Of a stretch of 64,000 bases of DNA, positions 51,815 through 60,307 are shown piece by piece. This stretch comes from Mesorhizobium sp. ES1-1. GTDB lineage: Bacteria; Pseudomonadota; Alphaproteobacteria; Rhizobiales; Rhizobiaceae. The DNA lies in assembly GCF_020164785.1 (NCBI RefSeq), contig NZ_JAIUGX010000012.1, positions 124,001 to 188,000 of the forward strand, in the 5' to 3' direction. Made by a program: the position numbers and the translations under genes. The notes below the pieces were generated by a model. The model had not been told where the DNA came from. It was given only the letters and a program-made list of their open reading frames with translations, and made no database searches. The stretch's first letter is position 1. Each line of letters opens with the position of its first letter.

Positions 51815-53047
51815 TCAGACGCCGACGCCGGCGATGCTGGCGGCGGCTCCACAGGCGGCGAGCAGGAGCACGACAATCCAGGGCGGCGTCTTCACGACGA
51901 TGAGCAACAGGAATCCGCCCAGCGCAAGTCCAAAATCGAGAACGGTTTGCACCGCGCTCACCCAGACAGGATTGTAGAAAGCCGCCGCGAGTATGCCCAC
52001 GACGGCAGCATTGGCGCCGCGCATAGCCGCCTGTGCTTGTGGCAGGCTGCGCAGGCGGTCCCAGAACGGTAGCGTGCCATACACAAGCAAAAGGCCCGGC
52101 AGAAACACCGCGGCAAGGGCAATCGTAGCACCGGCGATGCCGTTGGGCTGCGGCGCGCTTATCGCACCAAGATAGGCGGCGAAGGTGAACAATGGTCCCG
52201 GCACGGCTTGAGCGGCGCCGTAGCCGGCAAGGAATGTTTCCGGAGTTACCCAGCCTGGGGTGACGACCTGGCCTTGAAGCAAGGGCAGCACGACATGGCC
52301 GCCGCCGAAGACCAGCGCGCCGGAATGATAGAACGCTTCGAACAGCCTCAACGCTTGGCTGCCGGTGGCGGCAGCCGCGAGCGGCGGCAGCACGAACAGG
52401 GCGCCGAACAGGACGAACGCGATCAATGACGAGCACCGGCGAACCGGAACGGCCAAATGGCCACCTGATTGCGACGCTCCGTCTCGGCAGACCAGCAGAC
52501 CGGCGACAGCCCCCATGACGATTGCCGCGATCTGGCCGAAGGAGCCGCCGGCGAGCAGCAGAACGGCTATGGCGGCGAGAGCGATGCCGGCGCGCGGAAC
52601 GTCCAGGGTCAGGCTTCTCGCCATCCCCCACAGCGCCTGCGCAACGACAGCGACGGCGACGAGCTTCAAGCCATGAACGACACCTTGCGCCAAGGGGCCG
52701 CCCAATGACGCGGCGCCAAGGGCGAAGGCGAACAGCAGCAGGGCCGAGGGCAAGGTGAAGCCGGCCCAGGCGGCAAGGCCGCCAAGCAGTCCGTTGCCGC
52801 GCAGCACGCCGATCGAAAAGCCGACCTGGCTGGAGGCCGGCCCGGGCAGGAACTGGCAGAGCGCGACCAGGTCGGCATAGCCGGCCTCGTCAAGCCATTT
52901 GCGCCGTCCCACGAATTCCTCGCGGAAATAGCCGAGATGGGCAACCGGCCCACCGAACGACGTCAGGCCTAGTCTGAGGAAAACGGCAAAGATTTCCCAA
53001 GGCGACCGGACCTGCCCGCTATCGGTGTCGAGTTGGTCCGCCGCCAT
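51815..53047 (-). CDS. chrA: Chromate transporter (CHR family, two-domain form)
   Basis: A 410-residue membrane protein with duplicated CHR domains. The first domain has FLRLGLTSFGGPVAHLGYFREEFVGRRKWLDE and LPGPASSQVGFSIG; the second has FYHSGALVFGGGHVVLPLLQ and AQAVPGPLFTFAAYLGA. About ten to twelve helices are expected. It exports chromate by an electrochemical gradient. I place the start at the ATG at 53047; a GTG at 53059 is adjacent to a perfect palindrome that may regulate the gene. No chrB is seen. Confidence 0.88.
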   Translation of the reverse strand: MAADQLDTDSGQVRSPWEIFAVFLRLGLTSFGGPVAHLGYFREEFVGRRKWLDEAGYADLVALCQFLPGPASSQVGFSIGVLRGNGLLGGLAAWAGFTLPSALLLFAFALGAASLGGPLAQGVVHGLKLVAVAVVAQALWGMARSLTLDVPRAGIALAAIAVLLLAGGSFGQIAAIVMGAVAGLLVCRDGASQSGGHLAVPVRRCSSLIAFVLFGALFVLPPLAAAATGSQALRLFEAFYHSGALVFGGGHVVLPLLQGQVVTPGWVTPETFLAGYGAAQAVPGPLFTFAAYLGAISAPQPNGIAGATIALAAVFLPGLLLVYGTLPFWDRLRSLPQAQAAMRGANAAVVGILAAAFYNPVWVSAVQTVLDFGLALGGFLLLIVVKTPPWIVVLLLAACGAAASIAGVGV

Positions 53048-53059
53048 GGTCCCTTTCAC

Positions 53060-53082
53060 GTCCGAACCGTCTCGGTTCGGAC
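53060..53082. promoter_or_regulatory. Perfect 10-3-10 palindrome just upstream of chrA
   Basis: GTCCGAACCG (53060-53069), TCT, CGGTTCGGAC (53073-53082). On the minus strand a CTATAG box lies immediately upstream at 53083-53088, so the palindrome would cover the transcription start or leader of chrA. It could be a repressor operator or an RNA hairpin masking the ribosome site. Confidence 0.6.
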
Positions 53083-53231
53083 GCTATAGAGCATGAATTG
53101 TGGAAAGCTGGAACGGTTCGCGACAGGCCGGCGTCCGGCAGGTGGCTTAGAGAAGCGCCAGTCCGGACGGCGTTTGCGACGGCCAGGTCGGAGACCAGGC
53201 CATCGCGCAATGAGGATCGTCTGCAGACCAA

Positions 53232-55037
53232 TCAGTGATTGTCGCGGGGAATGCCCTTGGTATGGGCGACATCCTGGTACTTGATCGCCGGCTTCAGCAC
53301 CATTCCCTCGGAGAACTGGTCGACCATGGAGCGCTGGATTTCCTGCCATGGGGTCTGGTGCTTGGGATAGTGATAGCCGCCGTCTTTCTGGAGTTCGGCG
53401 CGGCGCCTGGCGATTTCCTCGTCGTCGACGAGGATGTTGGCAGTGGCCTTGTTCAGATCGATGCGGACGCGATCGCCCGTCCTGAGCAGCGCCAGCCCGC
53501 CGCCGATGGCGGCTTCCGGAGACGCGTTGAGGATCGAGGGAGAACCCGACGTGCCGGACTGGCGGCCGTCGCCGATGCAGGCCAGCGCATGGATGCCCTT
53601 CTTGATGAGATAGGCCGGCGGCTGCATGTTGACCACCTCGGCGCCGCCTGGATAGCCGATCGGGCCTGCGCCTCGCATGAACAGGATCGTGTGCTCGTCG
53701 ATGCCCTGCGCCGGATCGTCGATGCGGGCGTGGTAATCCTCCGGTCCGTCGAAGACCATCGCATTGCCCTCGAAGGCCTCGGGATCCTGCGGATTGGACA
53801 GATAGCGCTCGCGGAATTCCGGCGAGATGCCGCTGGTCTTCATGATCGCCGAATCGAACAAATTGCCGCTCAGATTGATGAAGCCGGCATTTGTCTTCAG
53901 CGGCTGGGCGACGCTGCGGATGACGTCGGCGTTCTCGTTGGCGACACCCTCGCAATTCTCGCCGATCGACTTGCCGTTGACGGTCCGCGCACCCGGATGA
54001 GGCAGCAGTCCGCCCTTCATGAGTTCGGCAACGACGGCCGGGACGCCGCCGGCGTGATGGTAGTCCTCGCCGAGATACTCGCCGGTCGGCTGCAGATTGA
54101 CCAGCAGCGGGACGTTGAGGCCGGTCGCCTGCCAGTCGTCATTGTCGAGCTTGACGCCGAGATGACGCGCGATGGCATTGAGATGGATGGGGGCGTTGGT
54201 CGAGCCGCCAATGGCCGAATTGACGACGATGGCGTTCTCGAACGCCTCCCTGGTCATGATGTCGGACGGCTTCAGGTCTTCATGCACCATCTCGACGATG
54301 CGCTTGCCCGTTTCATAGGAAATCTGGCCGCGTTCGCGATAGGGAGCGGGGATGGCGGCGGAGCCCGGCAGCTGCATGCCGAGCGCCTCGGCCAGCGAAT
54401 TCATCGTGGTGGCCGTGCCCATCGTGTTGCAATAACCGGTGGACGGCGCCGAGGAAGCGACAATGTCCATGAATTCGTCATAGCCGATCTCGCCGGCCGA
54501 CAGGCGCTGGCGCGATTCCCAGACGATGGTGCCCGAGCCGGTGCGCTTGCCCTTGTGCCAGCCATTCAGCATCGGACCGACGGAGAGCGCGATAGCGGGG
54601 ATGTTGACGGTTGCCGCCGCCATCAGCAGGGCCGGCGTGGTCTTGTCGCAGCCGATGGTCAGCACGACGCCGTCGAGCGGATAGCCGTAAAGCACTTCGA
54701 CGAGGCCGAGATAGGCAAGGTTGCGGTCGAGCGCCGCTGTCGGGCGCTTGCCGGTCTCCTGGATCGGATGGCAGGGAAATTCGAACGGAATGCCGCCCAT
54801 CGAGACGATGCCTTCGCGCACGCGCTTGGCGAGTTCGAGATGGTGGCGGTTGCAGGGCGAGAGGTCCGAGCCGGTCTGAGCAATGCCGATCAGCGGCTTG
54901 CCCGACATCAGTTCGGCGCGCGTCAGGCCGTAATTGAGGTAGCGCTCCAGATAGAGGGCCGTCATCCCGGGATTGTCGGGATTGTCGAACCACTCCTGCG
55001 AGCGAAATTTCTTCTTGCCTGTGGGGGCGCCTGCCAT
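53232..55037 (-). CDS. IlvD/Edd family dehydratase, sugar-acid (L-arabinonate/D-xylonate-type) branch
   Basis: A 601-residue iron-sulfur dehydratase. TIGCDKTTPALLMAAATVNIPAIALSVGPML, ASSAPSTGYCNTMGTATTMNSLAEALGMQLPGSAAIPA and CIGDGRQSGTSGSPSILNASPEAAIGGG are the family blocks, the last in the form seen in rhizobial arabinonate/xylonate dehydratases with a [2Fe-2S] cluster. The dehydration of a sugar acid to a 2-keto-3-deoxy acid is expected. The length exceeds that of dihydroxy-acid dehydratases used for branched-chain amino acids. GGAG lies seven bases before the ATG at 55037. No other sugar genes are adjacent. Confidence 0.88.
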   Translation of the reverse strand: MAGAPTGKKKFRSQEWFDNPDNPGMTALYLERYLNYGLTRAELMSGKPLIGIAQTGSDLSPCNRHHLELAKRVREGIVSMGGIPFEFPCHPIQETGKRPTAALDRNLAYLGLVEVLYGYPLDGVVLTIGCDKTTPALLMAAATVNIPAIALSVGPMLNGWHKGKRTGSGTIVWESRQRLSAGEIGYDEFMDIVASSAPSTGYCNTMGTATTMNSLAEALGMQLPGSAAIPAPYRERGQISYETGKRIVEMVHEDLKPSDIMTREAFENAIVVNSAIGGSTNAPIHLNAIARHLGVKLDNDDWQATGLNVPLLVNLQPTGEYLGEDYHHAGGVPAVVAELMKGGLLPHPGARTVNGKSIGENCEGVANENADVIRSVAQPLKTNAGFINLSGNLFDSAIMKTSGISPEFRERYLSNPQDPEAFEGNAMVFDGPEDYHARIDDPAQGIDEHTILFMRGAGPIGYPGGAEVVNMQPPAYLIKKGIHALACIGDGRQSGTSGSPSILNASPEAAIGGGLALLRTGDRVRIDLNKATANILVDDEEIARRRAELQKDGGYHYPKHQTPWQEIQRSMVDQFSEGMVLKPAIKYQDVAHTKGIPRDNH

Positions 55038-55185
55038 CGTCGTCTCCGTATTTGTAAGACAAATCGATATGGCAACGCGCGGAAGCAGGCAAGAGGGACG
55101 CAGGGTCGCAACCGGACTTTGGTGCGATAGACACGCCCCCAACGCTGCGCTAGGGCTTCGGGCGGTCTTGTCCGGGAGGTTTTTC

Positions 55186-55638
55186 ATGGCGTTGGTGATC
55201 GAAGGCGAGGAGCGCATTGCCGCACCCCTGCAAAAAGTCTGGGAAGCACTGAACGATCCAGAGGTCTTGAAGGCTACCATTCCCGGCTGCCAGAGCCTCG
55301 AGATGACGTCACCGACCGAGATGACGGCGACCGTGGTGGTGAAGATCGGGCCGATCAAGGCGACCTTCAATGGCGAGGTGACGCTGAAGAACCTCAATCC
55401 ACCGCACTCCTACACGATCCAGGGCGAAGGCAAGGGTGGCATCGCCGGCTTCGCCAAGGGCGGCGCCGATGTGACGCTGAGCGAGGATGGGCCGGATGTC
55501 ACGGTGTTGAAATACGCCGCCAAGGCCGATGTCGGCGGCAAGATCGCCCAGCTTGGCAGCAGGCTGATCGAATCGACCTCTAAGAAGCTGGCGGGTCAGT
55601 TCTTTTCGAGCTTTGGCGAGAAGGTGGGCGCGGCGTAA
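55186..55638 (+). CDS. coxG: CoxG family SRPBCC protein
   Basis: A 150-residue SRPBCC-fold protein. MALVIEGEERIAAPLQKVWEALNDPEVLKATIPGC, VVVKIGPIKATFNGEV and the C-terminal LGSRLIESTSKKLAGQFFSSFG are the CoxG hallmarks. CoxG takes part in membrane recruitment or maturation of molybdenum CO dehydrogenase-type enzymes; no cox structural genes are in the window, so it may serve an enzyme elsewhere. GGGAGG precedes the ATG at 55186. Divergent from the dehydratase gene. Confidence 0.85.
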   Translation: MALVIEGEERIAAPLQKVWEALNDPEVLKATIPGCQSLEMTSPTEMTATVVVKIGPIKATFNGEVTLKNLNPPHSYTIQGEGKGGIAGFAKGGADVTLSEDGPDVTVLKYAAKADVGGKIAQLGSRLIESTSKKLAGQFFSSFGEKVGAA

Positions 55639-55660
55639 TCCTCGTCGCCTGCCCTTCCCG

Positions 55661-56839
55661 TCATTCGAAGACGATGCTCGGCACGGCCGCTTGCGCCGCG
55701 CCACGCTCTTCATTGACCCGGTCCCAAACCTTCGAAGCGATATCCCGGTAGATCTTCGCTTCCGGCCCATCCGGCCTGGATACGACCACTGGCGTGCCGG
55801 CATCCGAACTCTCGCGGATCCCCATTTCGAGAGGCACTTCACCAAGAAAGGTCACGCCGAGGCGTTCGGCTTCGCGACGCGCGCCGCCGTGACCGAAAAT
55901 ATCATAGCGCTTGCCGGTGTCCGGCGCGATGAAGTAGCTCATGTTCTCGACGATACCGAGCAGCGGCACGTCGACCTTCTTGAACATGTTCAGTCCCTTG
56001 CGGGCGTCAATCAGGGCCAGGTCCTGCGGCGTCGAGACGATGACGGCGCCGGCAAGCGGCACCTGCTGCGCCATCGTCAATTGCGCGTCGCCGGTGCCGG
56101 GCGGCATGTCGACGACGAGCACGTCGAGTTCACCCCATTCGACCTCGCGCAGCATCTGCGTCAGCGCCGACATCACCATCGGCCCGCGCCAGATCATCGG
56201 CGTCTCCTCGTCGACCAGGAACCCCATCGACATCACCTTCAGGCCGTAATTGCGCATCGGCTTCAGGATCTTGCCGTCGACGGTCTCCGGCCGGCCATGG
56301 ATATTGAGCAGCCTCGGCATGGAGGGGCCGTAAATGTCCGCATCCAGCACGCCGACCCGCAGGCCGTTGGCAGCAAGGCCAAGCGCGATGTTGACCGCAG
56401 TGGTCGACTTGCCGACGCCGCCCTTGCCGGAGGCAACGGCGATGATCGCCTCTATGCCTGGCACGCCGCGCTTGCCCTGGCTGTGCGAGGCCGGAGCGTG
56501 CGGCGCGGCGCGAGGAGCGGCGGCGGGCGGGGCCGATGGCGCCGGCCTGGGAGCGGGACGCGCCGGAACGGGCGCTTCCATGCCGCCGCCCTTCTTCTCG
56601 GCGGTGAGCGCCACGACCGCGCCGGCAACACCGGGTATCGCCTTGACGACACGTTCCGCGGCCGCCCTCAGCGGCTCCATTTCCTGGGCCCGGGCGGCCG
56701 GAACCGTGATCGAGAAGAAGACTTTGCCATCGGCGATGAAAATCTCCGAAACCATGCCCAGGTCGACGATATTGCCGGTGAAGTCAGGTCCATTGACCGT
56801 CTTGAGGCGCGCGGTGACGATTTCCTTGGTGACGGACAT
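55661..56839 (-). CDS. mrp: Mrp/NBP35-type ATP-binding iron-sulfur carrier (ApbC-like)
   Basis: A 392-residue P-loop ATPase. Residues 1-90 are a MIP18/DUF59 domain, 95-125 an Ala/Pro linker, and the rest the ParA-like domain with the deviant Walker A SGKGGVGKSTTAVN, DADIYGPSMPRLL and DMPPGTGDAQLTMAQ. It is thought to carry iron-sulfur clusters to apoproteins. The usual cluster motif CPxC after ENMSYF is missing: the sequence reads ENMSYFIAPDTGKRYDIFGHGGA. This Cys-less form may depend on other ligands or have another role. Confidence 0.9.
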   Translation of the reverse strand: MSVTKEIVTARLKTVNGPDFTGNIVDLGMVSEIFIADGKVFFSITVPAARAQEMEPLRAAAERVVKAIPGVAGAVVALTAEKKGGGMEAPVPARPAPRPAPSAPPAAAPRAAPHAPASHSQGKRGVPGIEAIIAVASGKGGVGKSTTAVNIALGLAANGLRVGVLDADIYGPSMPRLLNIHGRPETVDGKILKPMRNYGLKVMSMGFLVDEETPMIWRGPMVMSALTQMLREVEWGELDVLVVDMPPGTGDAQLTMAQQVPLAGAVIVSTPQDLALIDARKGLNMFKKVDVPLLGIVENMSYFIAPDTGKRYDIFGHGGARREAERLGVTFLGEVPLEMGIRESSDAGTPVVVSRPDGPEAKIYRDIASKVWDRVNEERGAAQAAVPSIVFE

Positions 56840-56915
56840 GGCTTTTTCCCAGGGCGTTCAGCTGCGGCTCAGATAGTGCAGATCGGTGGCGAGTCCAAGC
56901 GCCACGATGGCTGCC

Positions 56916-57920
56916 TCACCTCACCAGGTCTGTCGCAAGGTAGGTGAGCGCCGAAATCGCCGCGGTTGCCGGCAAGGTGACGACCCAGGCGACGACAATG
57001 TTGCCGGCGAGGCCCCAGCGCACAGCCGAAACGCGGCGGGCGGCGCCGACGCCGATGATCGCGCCGGTGATCGTGTGGGTGGTCGACACTGGGACTCCGA
57101 GCCAGGTGGCGGCGAACAGCGTGATGGCGCCGCCGGTTTCGGCGCAGAAGCCCTGCATCGGGTTGAGCCGCGTGATCTTCGACCCCATGGTGTGGACGAT
57201 GCGCCATCCCCCGAACAAGGTGCCGAGCGCCAGCGCCGACTGGCAGGTGAGCACGACCCAGAGCGGCACGTAAAAAGTGCTGCCGAGCATCCCTTGCGAA
57301 TAGAGCAGCACGGCGATGATCCCCATCGTCTTCTGGGCATCATTGCCGCCGTGGCCGAGCGAATAGAGCGATGCGGAAAAGAACTGCATTATCCGAAAGG
57401 TGCTGTCCACGGCGAAAGGTGTCTGGCGCACGAACAGCCAGGAGACCACCAGGACCAGGACAAGCGCGAGCACAAAGCCGGTTGCCGGCGACAGGACGAT
57501 CGCCGCGACGGTCTTGCCAAGTCCCGTCCAGACGATGGCGCCGAAGCCTGCTTTCGCCACCCCGGCGCCAACCAGACCGCCGATCAGGGCGTGCGAGCTG
57601 CTCGACGGAATGCCGGCGATCCAGGTCACGACATTCCACACAATGGCGCCGACAAGGGCGGCAAAGATCACCGCCGGAGTGACGATGCTGACGTCGACGA
57701 TGCCTTTTCCCACGGTCTCCGCGACATGAAGGCCGAAGAACATGAAGGCGATGAAATTGAAGAAGGCGGCCCACAGCACCGCATATTGCGGCCTGAGCAC
57801 GCGGGTGGAAACTATGGTAGCGATCGAGTTGGCGGCATCGTGCAACCCGTTGAGGAAGTCGAAGAACAGCGCCACGGCGACGAGGCCGATCAGCATGGGA
57901 AAGGCGATGGTCGCCTCCAT
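56916..57920 (-). CDS. pit: Low-affinity inorganic phosphate transporter, Pit family
   Basis: A 334-residue membrane protein with ten or so helices. Both inverted PHO-4 repeats are present: FFDFLNGLHDAANSIATIVSTRVL near the N-terminus and LGHGGNDAQKTMGI in the second half, plus GVPVSTTHTITGAIIGVGAARR. It imports phosphate with protons or metal-phosphate. It starts three bases after the DUF47 gene stop, as in the rhizobial orfA-pit operon, which is lowered by PhoB under phosphate limitation in Sinorhizobium. Confidence 0.92.
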   Translation of the reverse strand: MEATIAFPMLIGLVAVALFFDFLNGLHDAANSIATIVSTRVLRPQYAVLWAAFFNFIAFMFFGLHVAETVGKGIVDVSIVTPAVIFAALVGAIVWNVVTWIAGIPSSSSHALIGGLVGAGVAKAGFGAIVWTGLGKTVAAIVLSPATGFVLALVLVLVVSWLFVRQTPFAVDSTFRIMQFFSASLYSLGHGGNDAQKTMGIIAVLLYSQGMLGSTFYVPLWVVLTCQSALALGTLFGGWRIVHTMGSKITRLNPMQGFCAETGGAITLFAATWLGVPVSTTHTITGAIIGVGAARRVSAVRWGLAGNIVVAWVVTLPATAAISALTYLATDLVR

Positions 57921-57923
57921 GGT

Positions 57924-58565
57924 CTAGACGTTCTCGATCACGATGCCGCTGATCTCGTTGGCAACGTCTTCGAAACGGTCGACCACCTTTTCCAGCTGAC
58001 CATAGATTTCGCTGCCGATCAGGTAGGCCATGGCATCGCTGGCGCCATGGCGCCTGAACAGGTCTTTGAGACCCTGCTCGTGCAGATCGTCCGCGCGGCT
58101 TTCGACACGCATGACTTCTTCGGCGATGGCGTTGAGACGGACCGTGTTGCTGCCGACCTTGGCAAGCAGCGGGATGGCCTCGGCCACGAGCTTTGCGGCA
58201 GAAACGATGACGCCACCCATTTCCTGCATCAGCGGATCGAACTCCTTTCTTTCGAACAGCCTCACGGTCTTGACCGTCTTATGCATCATGTCGATGGCGT
58301 CATCCATGGACTGGATCAGGTCCTTGATGTCACCGCGATCGAAAGGGGTGATGAACGAGCGCCGAACCGCCAGAAGCACTTCGGCGGTGATGTGGTCGGC
58401 TTCATCCTCGAGATCGACAATTCTCTTGCACCAGTGTTCGATGTCGTTGCCCTGCAGCAATTGCTGCAGGGCCTCGGCACCACCGACGGTCGTGCGGGAA
58501 TGGCGTTCGAACAGGTCGAAAAAGCGATCTTCGCGCGGCAACAGCTTGCGGAACCAGCCCAGCAC
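57924..58565 (-). CDS. DUF47 family (PhoU-like) Pit accessory protein
   Basis: A 213-residue helical protein. The GTG at 58565 has GGGAGG upstream and opens MLGWFRKLLPREDRFFDLFERHS. ALQQLLQGNDIEHWCKRIVDLEDEADHITAEVLLAVRRSFITPFDRGDIKDLIQSMDDAIDMM is the DUF47 core with its metal-binding acidic motif EDEAD. It accompanies Pit and is thought to modulate phosphate transport. A much longer frame on this strand crosses the LysR gene and is not real. Confidence 0.9.
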   Translation of the reverse strand: MLGWFRKLLPREDRFFDLFERHSRTTVGGAEALQQLLQGNDIEHWCKRIVDLEDEADHITAEVLLAVRRSFITPFDRGDIKDLIQSMDDAIDMMHKTVKTVRLFERKEFDPLMQEMGGVIVSAAKLVAEAIPLLAKVGSNTVRLNAIAEEVMRVESRADDLHEQGLKDLFRRHGASDAMAYLIGSEIYGQLEKVVDRFEDVANEISGIVIENV

Positions 58566-58737
58566 GTCCGACCTCCCTGACCCGTCATTACTAAATATTG
58601 TGATCCCACCACATAGCGCCCTATCCGTCCTTGGGAAACCAGTAGCCGGCTCAAAGATGTGGATGCGGACATTGCGCAAGGCGCTTGCGGGGAAACGTGA
58701 TTTCCCCGACGTTGCGCGTGACGACTGGACGAATGGC

Positions 58738-59637
58738 ATGATCGACAAGCTGGAATTCTTCATCGCCTTGGCCAAGGAAGAGCATTTCGGCCGCGCGGCC
58801 GAAGTGTGCGGCGTCACCCAGCCGACCCTGTCGGCGGGAATCAAGCAGTTGGAGGGGCAACTCGGCGTCATGCTGGTGCTGCGCGGGTCGCGCTTCCAGG
58901 GGCTTACCCCCGAAGGCATCCAGGTTTTGGCCTGGGCGCGCCGCATCGTCGGCGACACCCGCGCCATGCGCGAGGAAATGCGCGCGGCGCGGCATGGCTT
59001 GTCGGGCCGCATCCGCATCGCTGCCATCCCGACGGCGCTGGCCATGCTGCCGCGGCTGACCACGCCGTTCCGCGAAAAGCATCCCGGCGTCACCTTCTCG
59101 GTGCTTTCGCGCACATCGATCGAGGTGTTGTCGCTGCTCGGCAATTTCGACATCGACGCCGGCATCACCTATCTCGACAACGAGCCCCTGGGGCGGGTGA
59201 CCAGCGTACCGCTCTATGACGAGCGCTACCAATTGATCACCGCCGCGGGAAATCCCTATTCCGATCGTGACAAAGTGACATGGGTGGAACTTAGCCAATT
59301 GCCGCTCTGCCTGCTGACGCCGGACATGCAGAACCGCCGTATCATCGACCACCATCTCGCCGAAGCGGGCGTGCAGGTGCGGCCGACGCTCGAATCAAAT
59401 TCCATGATCGTGCTGTTCTCGCATATCCGCACCGGCAAATGGTCGTCGATCATGCCGCTCAACCTTGCGGAAACGTTCGGTTTTTCGGAGCCGATCCGGG
59501 CCATCCCGATCGTCGAGCCGGATGCCCGGCACACGGTAGGCCTGGTTGCGGCCCCGCGCGAACCGCATACGCCGCTGGTCTCGGCGCTGCTGGACGAGGC
59601 GATGGCGCTGGCGGACGATTTCCACGGCAATCGTTGA
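58738..59637 (+). CDS. LysR family regulator, probably of the formate dehydrogenase operon
   Basis: A 299-residue LysR regulator. The helix-turn-helix spans residues 1-60 (MIDKLEFFIALAKEEHFGRAAEVCGVTQPTLSAGIKQLEGQLGVMLVLRGSRFQGLTPEG). The effector domain follows from about residue 90 (IRIAAIPTALAMLPRLTTPFREKHPGV). The gene lies 190 bases ahead of fdsG on the same strand, and the gap contains a LysR-type site ATAG-N7-CTAT. The common arrangement for LysR regulators is divergent, so co-orientation is a departure. A hairpin GGGGAAA/TTTCCCC lies at 58689-58707 upstream of the start. Confidence 0.87.
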   Translation: MIDKLEFFIALAKEEHFGRAAEVCGVTQPTLSAGIKQLEGQLGVMLVLRGSRFQGLTPEGIQVLAWARRIVGDTRAMREEMRAARHGLSGRIRIAAIPTALAMLPRLTTPFREKHPGVTFSVLSRTSIEVLSLLGNFDIDAGITYLDNEPLGRVTSVPLYDERYQLITAAGNPYSDRDKVTWVELSQLPLCLLTPDMQNRRIIDHHLAEAGVQVRPTLESNSMIVLFSHIRTGKWSSIMPLNLAETFGFSEPIRAIPIVEPDARHTVGLVAAPREPHTPLVSALLDEAMALADDFHGNR

Positions 59638-59664
59638 GCTAGACAGTGCATGCTGTTTCCGCTT

Positions 59665-59681
59665 GATAGAAGATTTCTATC
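59665..59681. promoter_or_regulatory. LysR-type binding site upstream of fdsG
   Basis: GATAGAA-GAT-TTCTATC is a perfect inverted repeat of seven with a three-base centre and contains ATAG-N7-CTAT, the classic LysR box. It lies 147 bases before the fdsG start and 28 bases after the LysR gene stop. The region further down (TTGATTTCAGGGGTTTTC) may hold the activation half. Confidence 0.65.
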
Positions 59682-59827
59682 GAGCAACGAAACCGCTTTA
59701 TTGATTTCAGGGGTTTTCTCTGATTTCTTAAACACTTAGCGATAAAGCGGCGCAAGCATGTCGTTGTGGCCAGACCGTTTCATGCGGCGGGACGATATCA
59801 TGGCCGCCACCATAGGGAGGGCGCTGC

Positions 59828-60307
59828 ATGCCAATGCAGCTTGCAAGTACCGAGATCACTTCGCGCACCGCGGCGATCGTCCAGGAGATGAAGGGCCTCG
59901 AAGGGCCTCTGCTGCCGATCCTCCACGGCATCCAGGAAGAGTTCGGCCATGTGCCACAGGATGCGTTGCCGGTCATAGCGGAGGCGCTGAACATCTCGAG
60001 GGCGGAGGTCCATGGCGTGGTCACCTTCTACCATGATTACCGCAGCCACCCCGCCGGGCGCCATGTGCTCAAGGTCTGCCAGGCGGAAGCCTGCCAGTCG
60101 ATGGGGTCGGACGCAGTCGCGGCGAAGCTCAAGCAGCTACTGGGCATCGGCTTCCACGAGACGACGCGCGACGGGTCGGTAACGCTGGAGCCGGTCTACT
60201 GCCTCGGACTTTGCGCCTGCGCTCCAGCGGCGATGCTGGACGGGCAGGTGATCGGCCGGCTCGATGACGAAAAGCTGGACGAGATCGTCGCCGAGGTACG
60301 CTCATGA
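59828..60307 (+). CDS. fdsG: NAD-dependent formate dehydrogenase, gamma subunit
   Basis: A 159-residue NuoE-like [2Fe-2S] protein. Residues 25-65 contain LEGPLLPILHGIQEEFGHVPQDALPVIAEALN, the cluster cysteines are in VCQAEACQSMGSDAV and in YCLGLCACAPAAML. It links the molybdenum subunit to the flavin subunit in the soluble FdsABG complex that oxidises formate to CO2 with NAD. GGGAGGG stands upstream of the ATG. Its stop overlaps the fdsB start (ATGA). Confidence 0.93.
   Translation: MPMQLASTEITSRTAAIVQEMKGLEGPLLPILHGIQEEFGHVPQDALPVIAEALNISRAEVHGVVTFYHDYRSHPAGRHVLKVCQAEACQSMGSDAVAAKLKQLLGIGFHETTRDGSVTLEPVYCLGLCACAPAAMLDGQVIGRLDDEKLDEIVAEVRS

Noticed and set aside
53235..55130. Plus-strand frame of 631 residues opposite the sugar-acid dehydratase
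   Set aside because: Antisense shadow; the dehydratase has full iron-sulfur family motifs.
56886..58580. Plus-strand frame of 564 residues opposite pit and the DUF47 gene
   Set aside because: Antisense shadow, His/Asp/Arg-rich with no domain.
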